A stretch of 64,000 nucleotides of DNA. Origin: Deltaproteobacteria bacterium. Its GTDB lineage: Bacteria; Desulfobacterota; Desulfuromonadia; Desulfuromonadales; BM103. Below the pieces are notes generated by a model. The model was not told the origin of the DNA. It did not search any database and saw nothing but the letters and a program-made list of their open reading frames with translations. Positions 1 to 8,112 of the stretch are shown in pieces. How positions within the stretch are numbered: the stretch's first letter is position 1; each line of letters begins with the position of its first letter. The DNA lies in NCBI GenBank assembly GCA_024279915.1, contig JAJRRB010000019.1:27586-91585 (forward strand). Reading direction: 5' to 3'. The position numbers and the translations under genes are program-made.

Positions 1-311
1 GCTATTTCCGTGACCATCAACTCGTCGTCAAGGCGTACCAGGCGATCTCCTCTTTTGGCCGACTGGCCGTCATCGCTATAGACCTGGCGGACGATGCCAT
101 CAACCTCAGCGGCAACTTCTGCCGTGCGTGAAAAGTAGACCGTGCCGACGAACGTTGCTGTCGGTTCAGCTGTGCCGTTGACTATTTCTGTGGTGGTGAC
201 CAGCATGGGTGGCGGGCCGCCTGCTGGCTTTTTTTTCTCTTCAGCTACGGCGTTGCCACCTAACAGTGCCAGGCTCAGTGCTGTCAGGACGATACAAGTT
301 GCATTACGCAT
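1..311 (-). CDS. Efflux periplasmic adaptor (membrane fusion protein), 5' part only
   Basis: Only the first 103 residues are in the window; the gene continues past base 1. The N-terminus is a signal peptide of about 24 residues (hydrophobic LTALSLALLGG core, then AVAEE). After a Pro-rich linker comes the first half of a biotinyl-lipoyl-like domain, with the pattern AEVAAEVDGIVRQVY and a Gly-Asp turn (KRGDRLVRLD) typical of HlyD/AcrA-type adaptors. Such proteins bridge an inner-membrane pump and an outer-membrane channel. Its ATG overlaps the end of the upstream tetR-type gene by 8 bases, so the two are co-transcribed and the regulator probably controls this pump. Whether the pump is of RND or ABC type lies outside the window. 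Confidence 0.85.
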   Translation of the reverse strand, partial: MRNATCIVLTALSLALLGGNAVAEEKKKPAGGPPPMLVTTTEIVNGTAEPTATFVGTVYFSRTAEVAAEVDGIVRQVYSDDGQSAKRGDRLVRLDDELMVTEI

Positions 312-948
312 GGTGATTACTCCCGATTCCGCGCAGGGAAAATTGCGTGATATGGTGGACGGTGTCTTCAATGAATGTTTGGTTTTGGTCTGGGTTGCGA
401 ATGTTTCTTAAAGCCTCTCGGGCCCGGATGAAATGAAGAACCTGTCCCGTTATGCTGCTTACACAGAAAGAAACGTGCTCTTCATTAAGTTCTGGACAGG
501 CATTCAGAATAGTTTCCTGGAAAGCCTGGTGAATCGGTTTGACCAGTCGGGCTGTCACCAGATCGCTCGCGACCGCATCAGGGCCCATTTCACGGTAGAT
601 TGTTTGTAGCAGGCGATCGCTATCCCGAGAGATGAGAAATGAATCAAAGTAACCGCGAATGTATGTTGTTAGAATCTGCTCTAGGTCGGCTGATGGTTGC
701 TGTTCGTCAAGCTCTTTCAGCATGGTTAGCTTTTCACGTACGATCTCATCCAGGCGTTGTCCGAGAATCTCTCTGTAAAGATTTGTTTTGCCATTGAAGT
801 GGTAGTTGACGGCGGCCACATTGGTGCCGGTGGCGGCGGTAATCTGGCGAATGCTGACGCTTTCAAAGCCATGAGCGAGAAAAAGTGCCTCGGCACATTC
901 AAGGAGTGCGGCTCTGGTGTCTTTAGGTTGTTCGCTGTGAGTTCTCAT
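304..948 (-). CDS. TetR-family repressor, CecR/DUF1956-like
   Basis: A 214-residue one-component repressor. Residues about 10-60 form the TetR helix-turn-helix (SIRQITAATGTNVAAVNYHF followed by GKTNLYREIL). The C-terminal ligand domain resembles the CecR/CerR (DUF1956) group, which in enterobacteria governs efflux adaptor and transporter genes. It overlaps the downstream adaptor gene by 8 bases, so a role as local efflux repressor is likely. A palindromic AT-rich stretch lies just upstream of the ATG (see 957-974). No clear ribosome-binding site precedes the ATG. The ligand cannot be told from sequence. Confidence 0.85.
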   Translation of the reverse strand: MRTHSEQPKDTRAALLECAEALFLAHGFESVSIRQITAATGTNVAAVNYHFNGKTNLYREILGQRLDEIVREKLTMLKELDEQQPSADLEQILTTYIRGYFDSFLISRDSDRLLQTIYREMGPDAVASDLVTARLVKPIHQAFQETILNACPELNEEHVSFCVSSITGQVLHFIRAREALRNIRNPDQNQTFIEDTVHHITQFSLRGIGSNHHA

Positions 949-956
949 TCAAGCAG

Positions 957-974
957 TGTTTTAAACATTGTTTG
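957..974. promoter_or_regulatory. Candidate TetR operator upstream of the regulator
   Basis: Two overlapping 11-bp palindromes, TGTTTTAAACA and AAACATTGTTT, share the central AAACA. They lie 9-26 bases upstream of the regulator's ATG. Short AT-rich palindromes at this place are typical autoregulatory TetR sites. The assignment is inference from position and symmetry; no second copy was found. Confidence 0.4.
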
Positions 975-1036
975 AATCTTTGTCAAGGATGTTATCTCTA
1001 TTTTTCTCGCTAGTCTTTGGTCGACATCAGCGATTC

Positions 1037-1078
1037 AAAAAAAACGCCTCGCCATTCCCTTGCTGGGATTGACGAGGC
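1037..1078 (-). terminator. Rho-independent terminator after the zinc-ribbon gene
   Basis: On the minus strand GCCTCG (1078-1073) pairs with CGAGGC (1051-1046), with an inner CCC/GGG pairing, and is followed directly by eight T residues (1044-1037). It ends transcripts coming from the rsmE/zinc-ribbon direction and insulates the tetR gene. Confidence 0.8.
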
Positions 1079-1110
1079 AGTAGATGTATTCATGCTTGAT
1101 TCAGGCCTCT

Positions 1111-1530
1111 TTAGAAAGCAAACTCCGGACCCTTCTTTGGTTTGTCATCAGAGTCATCCTCGTTCTTTGTAGCCGGAGTATCGGCCGGTATGGTTTCGCT
1201 GTCAGCACCAAAAGGCTGGTCAATGTTGACAGATTGATTGTCGCCGCCGAGTGAGATTCCCTCTGTAGCTTCCCCATTTAGGTTCTCTTCTTGTGGATCT
1301 TTTTCCTCGTCGAGAAAGTCGAAGCCGAAGTCGACAGAGCCATCAGCGGATGGTTGCTCTTCCTCATCGCTTTCCTCTACGACCGGTGCCGGTTCTGTTG
1401 CAGCGGGTTGACCGGGGGAAAAGAAACCTCGTAAATTGAATTTCTCCTTGTGTTCGACCAGATCCTGACCGCACTTCTTGCAGTTGTCCAGATGGTCAAA
1501 GCTGTGATATTTGCATTTTGGACACTTCAT
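1111..1530 (-). CDS. Small acidic zinc-ribbon protein of unknown function
   Basis: A 139-residue protein. The first 25 residues hold two CxxC pairs (CPKC at 3-6, CKKC at 17-20), a zinc-ribbon knuckle. The rest is strongly acidic and low in complexity (runs of Glu/Asp, Pro, Ala) and probably disordered, ending in a Lys/Pro patch and a Phe-Ala-Phe tail. It lies directly downstream of rsmE: its ATG (1530) overlaps the end of rsmE (1527) by 4 bases, so it is in the prmA-rsmE operon. The location beside two rRNA/ribosomal-protein methyltransferases is suggestive, but no function can be assigned. Confidence 0.75.
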   Translation of the reverse strand: MKCPKCKYHSFDHLDNCKKCGQDLVEHKEKFNLRGFFSPGQPAATEPAPVVEESDEEEQPSADGSVDFGFDFLDEEKDPQEENLNGEATEGISLGGDNQSVNIDQPFGADSETIPADTPATKNEDDSDDKPKKGPEFAF

Positions 1531-2309
1531 ATCTCCTCCTCGGGCTGATTTGTATTGTTATTGACAGGAGGGTACTGCCAATCGCCGTAAAGATACTGCA
1601 AGATGGGGGTCGCTGCCAAGCCTGCTGTTTCAGTACGCAAAATTCGTGGGCCAAGATGCACGGCCTGAAACCTCGATGCTGTTATGATCTCGATTTCTGC
1701 AGCAGAAAAGCCACCTTCCGGACCGACGAGCAACGTGACTCCAGTGGGAGACTCTTTCGGCAGAGCTTCTGCAAGTGCAACCGAACCAGCTTCCCAGAGA
1801 ACTAGTTTGAGATTGCTGGAAGGTTCATCAAGTACCGTTGCCAGCTTCTGGAGGGGTTTAACTTGCGGCAGGAAGCAGCGACGGCTCTGGCGTGCCGCTT
1901 CATTGACGATACGCTGCCAGCGCAGTGCGCGTTTACTCAATCGTGCTACTTTCAGATTTGGAATGGCATATTCCGTCTCAAGCGGCTGGAAAGAGCTGAC
2001 TCCGAGTTCCGTTCCTTTCTGCAGGACCAAATCAAACTTGTCGCCTTTCGGTAATGCCTGTAACAGGCTGATCGGCAGGGTCCGATTGGTTTCCTGCCAG
2101 CGACGTATCACCCGACTCGTTGCTTGTTTTGATTGCAGTTGCTCAAGCTCCACTTGACAACATTGGCCGAGGCCGTCAAGGAGTAGAAGGATCGCTCCCG
2201 ATTTGATTCGCAGAACGTTGCGCAAGTGGTGATAAGGTTCGCCGGTAATTACAACTTGGTCACCTTGCAGGCTCTCTGCAGGGACAAAAAAGCGTAGAGG
2301 GTCACTCAT
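1527..2309 (-). CDS. rsmE: 16S rRNA m3U1498 methyltransferase RsmE
   Basis: RsmE uses S-adenosylmethionine to methylate N3 of U1498 in 16S rRNA of the assembled small subunit. The protein has the N-terminal PUA-like part (about 1-70; EPYHHLRNVLRIKSG) and a C-terminal SPOUT domain with the knot signatures LLVGPEGGFSAAEIE and LGPRILRTETA. I place the start at the ATG at 2309 (MSDPLRFFVP, 260 codons). The frame is open further to 2342, but the family begins at this RFFV segment, and the ATG forms an ATGAGTGA overlap with the prmA stop. C-terminal end is Glu-rich. Operon order: prmA, rsmE, zinc-ribbon protein. Confidence 0.93.
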   Translation of the reverse strand: MSDPLRFFVPAESLQGDQVVITGEPYHHLRNVLRIKSGAILLLLDGLGQCCQVELEQLQSKQATSRVIRRWQETNRTLPISLLQALPKGDKFDLVLQKGTELGVSSFQPLETEYAIPNLKVARLSKRALRWQRIVNEAARQSRRCFLPQVKPLQKLATVLDEPSSNLKLVLWEAGSVALAEALPKESPTGVTLLVGPEGGFSAAEIEIITASRFQAVHLGPRILRTETAGLAATPILQYLYGDWQYPPVNNNTNQPEEEI

Positions 2310-3222
2310 AACATTGGTAGACGATACAGGTCCACTCGTCACGGTGGCTTGTTGAGAGAAGTTCCAATGGAAAATCAGCGAAGCCAGTGATAACTTGCTG
2401 CTCCTGCTCGATCAGAATCCCGGAGAGAACCAGACGGCCTTTTGGTGCGAGGTGTTCCACAAGTTGGTCTGCCAGACGAATGTTCTCGGCGGCCAGAATA
2501 TTGGCCAGCACCAGATCATATTGTCCCGAAATTTTGTCGAGCGGGTCATCAGTGATTGATATCTGTTTAGTGAGCTGGTTCTGCCGAATATTCGCCCTGG
2601 CAACTTGACAGGCTGCACTGTCGATATCACAGGCAATCACTTCTGTTGCGCCGAGCGCAGCACCAGCCATGGCCAGAATCCCGGAGCCGGTACCGACGTC
2701 CAAGATACTTTGTGGTGGGGAGATACTCTCGAAATGATCAGACAGTGCCTCCAGACAGAGACCAGTGGTGGCGTGGGTGCCGGTACCGAAGGCTTGCCCT
2801 GGATCAAGAGTGAGTACTGCTTCATTGCCTGTTGTTGGCCAGTCGACCCACGAAGGGTGGATGACGAGTCGGTTACCGACTCTGAAGGGCGGAAAGTGTT
2901 GCTGCCAGTCGCTCGCCCAGTCGTGGTCAGCCAGTTGCCTATAATCCAGACGTGTTTCAGCTAACTCCGGATAGAGACCAGCCAGCGTTGATAAAGCTTG
3001 CTGTACGCTATCGCAGAGCATTTCCACGTTTTCCGGGTAAATGAAATAGGCACGCAGGACCGGGTCATTGCCGAGTGAGTCAGGTTCTGGAACGACAAAA
3101 GTGTCTAAAGCTTTTTCCGCTGCAGTGATTCCGGTACAGCCAATCTCCATGAGGGCTTGAGAAACCAGGTCAACGGCCTGGTCCGGGATCGCCAGGCGCA
3201 TTTCGAGCCATTTATTAGTCAT
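2302..3222 (-). CDS. prmA: Ribosomal protein L11 methyltransferase PrmA
   Basis: A 306-residue class I SAM-dependent methyltransferase that trimethylates ribosomal protein L11. It has an N-terminal substrate-recognition domain (1-120) and a Rossmann domain with the SAM motif LDVGTGSGILAMAGAALGA followed by the acidic ribose-binding CDID, then LVLANILAAEN, the PrmA-specific post-motif. Length is normal for the family. It is the first gene of the prmA-rsmE-zinc ribbon operon. Confidence 0.94.
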   Translation of the reverse strand: MTNKWLEMRLAIPDQAVDLVSQALMEIGCTGITAAEKALDTFVVPEPDSLGNDPVLRAYFIYPENVEMLCDSVQQALSTLAGLYPELAETRLDYRQLADHDWASDWQQHFPPFRVGNRLVIHPSWVDWPTTGNEAVLTLDPGQAFGTGTHATTGLCLEALSDHFESISPPQSILDVGTGSGILAMAGAALGATEVIACDIDSAACQVARANIRQNQLTKQISITDDPLDKISGQYDLVLANILAAENIRLADQLVEHLAPKGRLVLSGILIEQEQQVITGFADFPLELLSTSHRDEWTCIVYQCYE

Positions 3223-3473
3223 GAGAAATGTTTAGCGAAGATTATAGGGTATTGCAATAGAAAATCTTGACCTGTTCAGGTGGACTCTGAAATAATGACG
3301 TATAGTCTAATGAGAGCAGGGCTTTAAATGTGACAAAATACCATGTATGGCTTGCGATGAATCTCCGGAAGTTACTGATTTTTCTTTACAAGAGCAGTAA
3401 ATCCGGTTCGTTTGGTGTTTGCCTTTTCATTAGAGTCTGTTAGACTTTCCCGGTGTTTTCATGAGGATGTGTA

Positions 3474-4280
3474 ATGTCCACTGCTCAGGTAATTTATCTG
3501 CTTTCTGATGCAACCGGTGAAACTGCCGAAAAAATGGTCCTGGCAGCCTTGACTCAGTTCCGTGATAAACCGGTGCGGATGACGCGCATTAACAATGTTC
3601 GTACTAAAAATCAGGTTTATGAAGCTCTGGATGAAGCACTGAGTAATCATGGTCTTGTCGTCTACACCATTGTTAATCGAGAGCTTGCTCAATTAGTTCA
3701 CGATGAGTGCGATGGTCTGGGGCTGACCAGTATTGATTTACTGACGCCTCTGCTTCTGAAGGTAGCTCACTATCTAGGTCGTTCGCCGAAAGAAACACCC
3801 GGACTGTTGCACGGAGTTGACGAGGCTTATTTTCGTCGGGTTGAGGCGATCGAGTTTACTGTTAAGCATGACGACGGTCAGGAACCACGCAACCGTTGCT
3901 TAGCCGATATCGTTCTGGTTGGAATATCACGAACCAGCAAAACACCGCTTTCCATCTACCTGGCGCATAGAGGCGGGAAAGTTGCTAATGTGCCTCTGGT
4001 TAGCGGGATCGATTTGCCGACACAGCTTTTTGACGTCGATCCCAAGAAAATCGCAGCACTTGTTATTGATCCGCAGAGGTTGGTTGAAGTTCGCGCAGCG
4101 CGTTTACGTAACCTGGGGCAGGACCCCAGAGCCGCTTATGCTGATTATGAAGAGATTGAAGAGGAACTGAAAGCCGCCAAGAAGATTTTTAGGCGACAAC
4201 CATGGGTGGTTATTGACGTCTCCAGTAAAGCCGTTGAGGAGACCGCCAATGAAGTTTTGGTTGGCTTGGGGCTAAAATGA
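3474..4280 (+). CDS. ppsR: Bifunctional kinase/pyrophosphorylase PpsR (DUF299)
   Basis: The family switches PEP synthase or pyruvate phosphate dikinase off by ADP-dependent phosphorylation of the regulatory Thr and on again by Pi-dependent dephosphorylation. Hallmarks: N-terminal [11 protein letters not shown] (10-19) and the P-loop [11 protein letters not shown] (150-160), then the conserved KVANVPLV and DPQRL segments. 268 residues, full length. A putative -35/-10 pair lies far upstream (TTGACC at 3267, AATAAT at 3291), with a long leader. In this organism it would tune pyruvate-PEP interconversion, sensible next to a lactate-oxidising metabolism. Confidence 0.93.
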   Translation: MSTAQVIYLLSDATGETAEKMVLAALTQFRDKPVRMTRINNVRTKNQVYEALDEALSNHGLVVYTIVNRELAQLVHDECDGLGLTSIDLLTPLLLKVAHYLGRSPKETPGLLHGVDEAYFRRVEAIEFTVKHDDGQEPRNRCLADIVLVGISRTSKTPLSIYLAHRGGKVANVPLVSGIDLPTQLFDVDPKKIAALVIDPQRLVEVRAARLRNLGQDPRAAYADYEEIEEELKAAKKIFRRQPWVVIDVSSKAVEETANEVLVGLGLK

Positions 4281-4354
4281 GTTGTTGTCGCTTTGTCGAA
4301 TATGGGATTTGTTAACAATCGAAGTAGTATACAGAAAATAAAGGAGAACTAATC

Positions 4355-5026
4355 ATGCGCATTCTTGTAGTGGAAGACGAGAAAAAAGTAGCAAACTTTA
4401 TCCAACGAGGTCTGGAAGGCGAAGGCTTCACTGTTGATGTTGCCTACGATGGCGAGTCGGGTGTCGAGCTTGGCTCAAAAAACAATTACGACCTGATTCT
4501 CATGGACATCATGCTGCCGAAGATGGATGGCCTGGAGGCTATCAAAGCCTTGCGAGAAAAGGATGTGGAGTCTCCGGTCCTCTGTCTGACCGCCAAAGAT
4601 ACGATTGAGGATATAGTGGCTGGCCTTGATTCGGGCAGTGATGACTATCTGACCAAGCCGTTTGCTTTCGCCGAGCTGCTGGCTCGTGTACGCGCCCTGG
4701 CTCGTCGTGGTACCCATGAGCGTGGTGCGGAAATAACCTATGCGGATTTACGCCTTGATCCTGTGGCACATAAAGTATGGCGCGGTGATGATGAAATCGA
4801 TCTGACTGCCAAAGAATATGCCCTGCTGGAATTCTTTATGCGTAACCCGGAGACCACTCTGACGCGAACCATGATCGCCGAGCATGTTTGGGATTACACC
4901 TTTGATTCGTTTACCAATATCATCGATGTTTACGTTAACTATCTGCGTAAAAAGGTCGACCGCGACTTCTCCAAGAAGTTGATTCATACCGTTCGCGGTA
5001 TTGGTTACGTTCTCAAAGAGGAGTAG
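4355..5026 (+). CDS. OmpR/CusR-type response regulator
   Basis: A 223-residue two-domain regulator. The receiver (1-118) has the acidic pair E7-D8, phosphoacceptor D51 (LILMDIMLPKMDG) and K101 (LTKPF). The C-terminal winged helix (about 127-221) has the family ending IHTVRGIGYVL. A strong ribosome-binding site (AAGGAG) precedes the ATG. The cognate kinase starts 5 bases downstream. Heavy-metal-type (CusR-like) sequence features suggest an envelope or metal stress signal, and the following htrA gene fits an envelope-stress regulon; the signal is not identifiable. Confidence 0.92.
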   Translation: MRILVVEDEKKVANFIQRGLEGEGFTVDVAYDGESGVELGSKNNYDLILMDIMLPKMDGLEAIKALREKDVESPVLCLTAKDTIEDIVAGLDSGSDDYLTKPFAFAELLARVRALARRGTHERGAEITYADLRLDPVAHKVWRGDDEIDLTAKEYALLEFFMRNPETTLTRTMIAEHVWDYTFDSFTNIIDVYVNYLRKKVDRDFSKKLIHTVRGIGYVLKEE

Positions 5027-5031
5027 CAGGC

Positions 5032-6492
5032 TTGGCCGTTTCACCACTACGGTCGATCAGGGTCCGCCTGACTTTTTGGTACGCTATGACACTGGCTGTC
5101 ATCCTGGCAGTCAGTGCTCTTTTCTCGTACCATTATTTTTCCCACAACCTGCGCGAGCAGGTGGATCGTCAGATCAGGGAAATTGCCAGAACTCTCGATC
5201 AACACCGTGCCGATCTTATTCAGGACAGCAGTACAGAACTGGATTGCAAGGGCCTGCAAAACCTGACCCACAGTAATAACTGGGGGGCCTTCGTGTCGTT
5301 GCGCGATGACAGCCTGCAACAGGTCTGTTCCACGGATAATCTGCAGGAGCGTGAGCTTACTTTCGGTCCGGTTGCGCGTCAGCAAGTGCGTTGGTTGCAT
5401 GAACATCTGGAGACTATTGAACAGGTCGATGGCGGACGTTTGCGATTGCTCTCCTATCCTCTTGTGGAGAATGGTCGCCTGCTGGGTGTTGCCCAGGTTG
5501 GCCAGGAACTCGGTCCTCTGCAACAGACCATTGAGGAATTGCGCCTGATTTACCTGGTGGTTGGTCCCTTTGCCATCTTTTGGTTGTGTCTTGGCTGCTG
5601 GCTTTTGGCTGAACGCACTATTGCACCGATCATCGAAGTCACCGAAGCTGCCCAGGGGATTACAGCAGACAACCTCTCTCGCCGCCTGCCTTTAGGTAAC
5701 CATCAGGATGAACTCGCACAAATGGTGAATTGCCTGAATCAGATGCTTGATCGTCTGGACAAGTCTTTCCGCCGTGTCCGGCAATTCTCTGGTGATGCTT
5801 CCCATGAGCTGCGTACGCCACTCACCATTCTGCGCGGTGAAACTGAAGTCCCCCTGCGTTGGGCCAAAACTCCGGAAGAATTCCGTGACATGCTGAGTTC
5901 CAACATGGAAGAAATCGACCGCATGGAACGGATTATTGAGAGCCTGCTGACACTGGCCAAAAGCGAGGTCGGTGAACTGACACTGGAAATCAAGGAGCTA
6001 AGCCTGAGCGATCTGGTGCAGGAGATTTACCTGCAAAGCAGTCTCTTGTGTGAGACGAAAAATATCGAGATTCAACTGCTTCTCGAGGTTGACGAAGAAA
6101 TCCGTATCCGTGGTGATGACCTGCGCTTGCGCCAGATGTTCCTCAATGTGATTTCCAATGGCATTAAGTACACGCCGGAAAATAGCCATATGAACATCAC
6201 TCTGGCAATGGAGGATGGTTTTGCGCGTGTCGATATTAATGACTCAGGCATAGGTATTCCTGCCGAACATCTCGCCCATGTCTTTGATCGTTTTTACCGG
6301 GTCGATAAAGCACGCAACCGCATGGATGGTGGTACCGGCCTTGGTCTGGCGATCGTCAAGTGGATTGCCGAGGCTCATGGTGGCGGCATTACGGTGACCT
6401 CTAAAGTCAACAAAGGTAGCTCCTTCTCGGTGCGTTTGCCAATTGAGGGCCCGGAAGAGGGCAAACACCCCAAAACGACGATTCTTGAATAG
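5032..6492 (+). CDS. Membrane sensor histidine kinase paired with the upstream regulator
   Basis: 486 residues from a TTG start 5 bases after the regulator stop, preceded by AGGAG. Order: TM1 (about 14-36), periplasmic sensor loop (37-170), TM2 (173-193), HAMP (194-247), dimerisation/phosphoacceptor domain with H258 (DASHELRTPLTILRGETEV), and HATPase with the N box (NVISNGIKYTPEN), G1 (DINDSGIGIP) and G2 (GTGLGLAIVKW). The HAMP-HisKA pattern is of the heavy-metal sensor (CusS-like) type. Autophosphorylates and hands phosphate to D51 of the preceding regulator. Confidence 0.91.
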   Translation: MAVSPLRSIRVRLTFWYAMTLAVILAVSALFSYHYFSHNLREQVDRQIREIARTLDQHRADLIQDSSTELDCKGLQNLTHSNNWGAFVSLRDDSLQQVCSTDNLQERELTFGPVARQQVRWLHEHLETIEQVDGGRLRLLSYPLVENGRLLGVAQVGQELGPLQQTIEELRLIYLVVGPFAIFWLCLGCWLLAERTIAPIIEVTEAAQGITADNLSRRLPLGNHQDELAQMVNCLNQMLDRLDKSFRRVRQFSGDASHELRTPLTILRGETEVPLRWAKTPEEFRDMLSSNMEEIDRMERIIESLLTLAKSEVGELTLEIKELSLSDLVQEIYLQSSLLCETKNIEIQLLLEVDEEIRIRGDDLRLRQMFLNVISNGIKYTPENSHMNITLAMEDGFARVDINDSGIGIPAEHLAHVFDRFYRVDKARNRMDGGTGLGLAIVKWIAEAHGGGITVTSKVNKGSSFSVRLPIEGPEEGKHPKTTILE

Positions 6493-6594
6493 TTCCCAAA
6501 ACGTACATATCAACAGTCGATTATTGCGCGCTGACGATTGACAGTCGGTCCAACGGTTATTACAGTGTTTATAATAACCCCATTGGAGGAAACT

Positions 6595-7989
6595 ATGAGC
6601 AAGTTGTCGCGTCTTAATCTCCCGTTGCTGGTTTCGTTGCTGGTTTGTTACTGGGTCGTTCCCGCTGGAGCCCAACCCCCGGATTTTGTCTCTCTGGCTG
6701 AACAACTGAAACCCTCGGTTGTTAACATCAGCACTGCCAGAACGGTAAAACCCCGCCCACCGTTCTACCGGGCACCCAGAAATCCTGGCGGCGGCGACCT
6801 TTTCGAAGAATTCTTCGACCGTTTTTTTAACGAAAGACCACAATCTTCTCGCAAGCAACGTTCACTCGGTTCTGGTTTTATTATCTCCGAAGATGGCTAC
6901 ATATTGACCAATGATCATGTGGTTGATGGTGCCGACGAAATCACGGTCAAGCTCTCCGATGGTCGAGAGTTTGAAGGTGAGGTGCGTGGTCTTGATCCCA
7001 AGCTTGACCTGGCGCTGATCAAAATTGATGCTGGAGAAAGTTTGCCAGTGGCCATTCTTGGCGAGAGCGATAACATCAAAGTCGGCGAGTGGGTCATGGC
7101 GATTGGCAACCCTTTTGGCCTGGAGCAGACCGTGACAGTAGGGATAGTTTCCGCCAAGGGGCGGGTGATCGGTGCTGGCCCCTATGATGATTTTATCCAG
7201 ACGGATGCATCCATTAATCCTGGTAACTCCGGCGGTCCCCTCTTTAATGTTCAGGGCGAGGGTATTGGTATCAATGCGGCAATTGTTGCTGGCGGTCAGG
7301 GCATTGGATTTGCAATTCCGGTCAATATGGCCAAACAGATTCTCCCCCAGTTGCGTGATGAAGGACATGTCACCCGTGGCTGGCTGGGGGTGGTCATACA
7401 GACGCTGAGTAAAGAATTAGCTGATTCCTTTGGCCTCGAAAAGACCCATGGAGCCCTGATCAACGAGGTTGTTCAAGACTCCCCAGCCGATAAGGCCGGC
7501 CTGCAGCGTGGAGACGTTCTTCTGGTTTATGATGGTGAGCCGATTGAGGAACTTAACGATTTGCCGCGCTTGGTGGCGATGACTCCTGTCGATAAACTCG
7601 TCAAAATTAGAATTTTCCGTGATGGCAAGGAGCGCGAGGTCAAGGTCACAATTGGCAAAATGGATGAAGGCGAACAGGAAATCGCCGCCATTGGCAAAAA
7701 AGGTGGCGGAGTTCTCGGTCTCTCGGCCAGCAATGTGACGCCTGAATTGGCGGAACGTTTTGCTCTCGATGGGACCAAGGGCATCCTGATTACCAGGATT
7801 GCCGCCGATGGTCCAGCCGCCGAAGCCAACCTGCGTATTGGTGACCTGATCATTGAGGCCGATGGAAAAGCAGTCAAATCAGTTAAGGGCTTTGAGGAAA
7901 TTGTCGACAAGATGCTAGCCAACAAAGTTTTACGCTTGTTGATCCAACGCAAATCGACCCTGCTCTATACGACTGTGACGCTTCAATAG
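6595..7989 (+). CDS. htrA: Periplasmic serine protease HtrA/DegP family
   Basis: 464 residues from the ATG at 6595, which is preceded by GGAGGA (6585-6590); the open frame extends further upstream but lacks a ribosome site. Signal peptide 1-26 ending AGA-QPPD. The trypsin-like domain has the catalytic triad H108 (TNDHVV), D138 (LDLALIKI) and S212 (NPGNSGGPL). Two PDZ domains follow (about 260-350 and 370-460). It degrades or refolds damaged envelope proteins. Lies directly after a two-component pair, 102 bases away, possibly under its control. Confidence 0.95.
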   Translation: MSKLSRLNLPLLVSLLVCYWVVPAGAQPPDFVSLAEQLKPSVVNISTARTVKPRPPFYRAPRNPGGGDLFEEFFDRFFNERPQSSRKQRSLGSGFIISEDGYILTNDHVVDGADEITVKLSDGREFEGEVRGLDPKLDLALIKIDAGESLPVAILGESDNIKVGEWVMAIGNPFGLEQTVTVGIVSAKGRVIGAGPYDDFIQTDASINPGNSGGPLFNVQGEGIGINAAIVAGGQGIGFAIPVNMAKQILPQLRDEGHVTRGWLGVVIQTLSKELADSFGLEKTHGALINEVVQDSPADKAGLQRGDVLLVYDGEPIEELNDLPRLVAMTPVDKLVKIRIFRDGKEREVKVTIGKMDEGEQEIAAIGKKGGGVLGLSASNVTPELAERFALDGTKGILITRIAADGPAAEANLRIGDLIIEADGKAVKSVKGFEEIVDKMLANKVLRLLIQRKSTLLYTTVTLQ

Positions 7990-8059
7990 CGGTAATGTTT
8001 AAATAAACCAAGAGACAGCTCTCTGTTAAGCTTAAAAAACAGGGAGAGCCTCCTACGTG

Positions 8060-8081
8060 GCACTGTGCGTTTGCACAGTGC
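8060..8081 (+). terminator. Hairpin after htrA
   Basis: Perfect 9-bp stem GCACTGTGC / GCACAGTGC with a GTTT loop, followed nine bases later by a short T run (8090-8094). It sits between htrA and the next kinase. Probably a weak intrinsic terminator; it could also be a leader structure of the kinase gene. Confidence 0.5.
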
Positions 8082-8112
8082 TACAATAATTTTTCTGTGG
8101 TAATTTCCATAT

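Noticed and set aside
6538..6594. Upstream start and TTGACA promoter for htrA
   Set aside because: TTGACA (6538) and TATAAT (6570) are 26 bases apart, too far for a sigma-70 promoter; the ATG at 6595 has the ribosome site.
8060..8081. Sigma-54 site in TGGCACTGTGCG
   Set aside because: The GG-N10-GC spacing fails; the sequence is part of a perfect hairpin.
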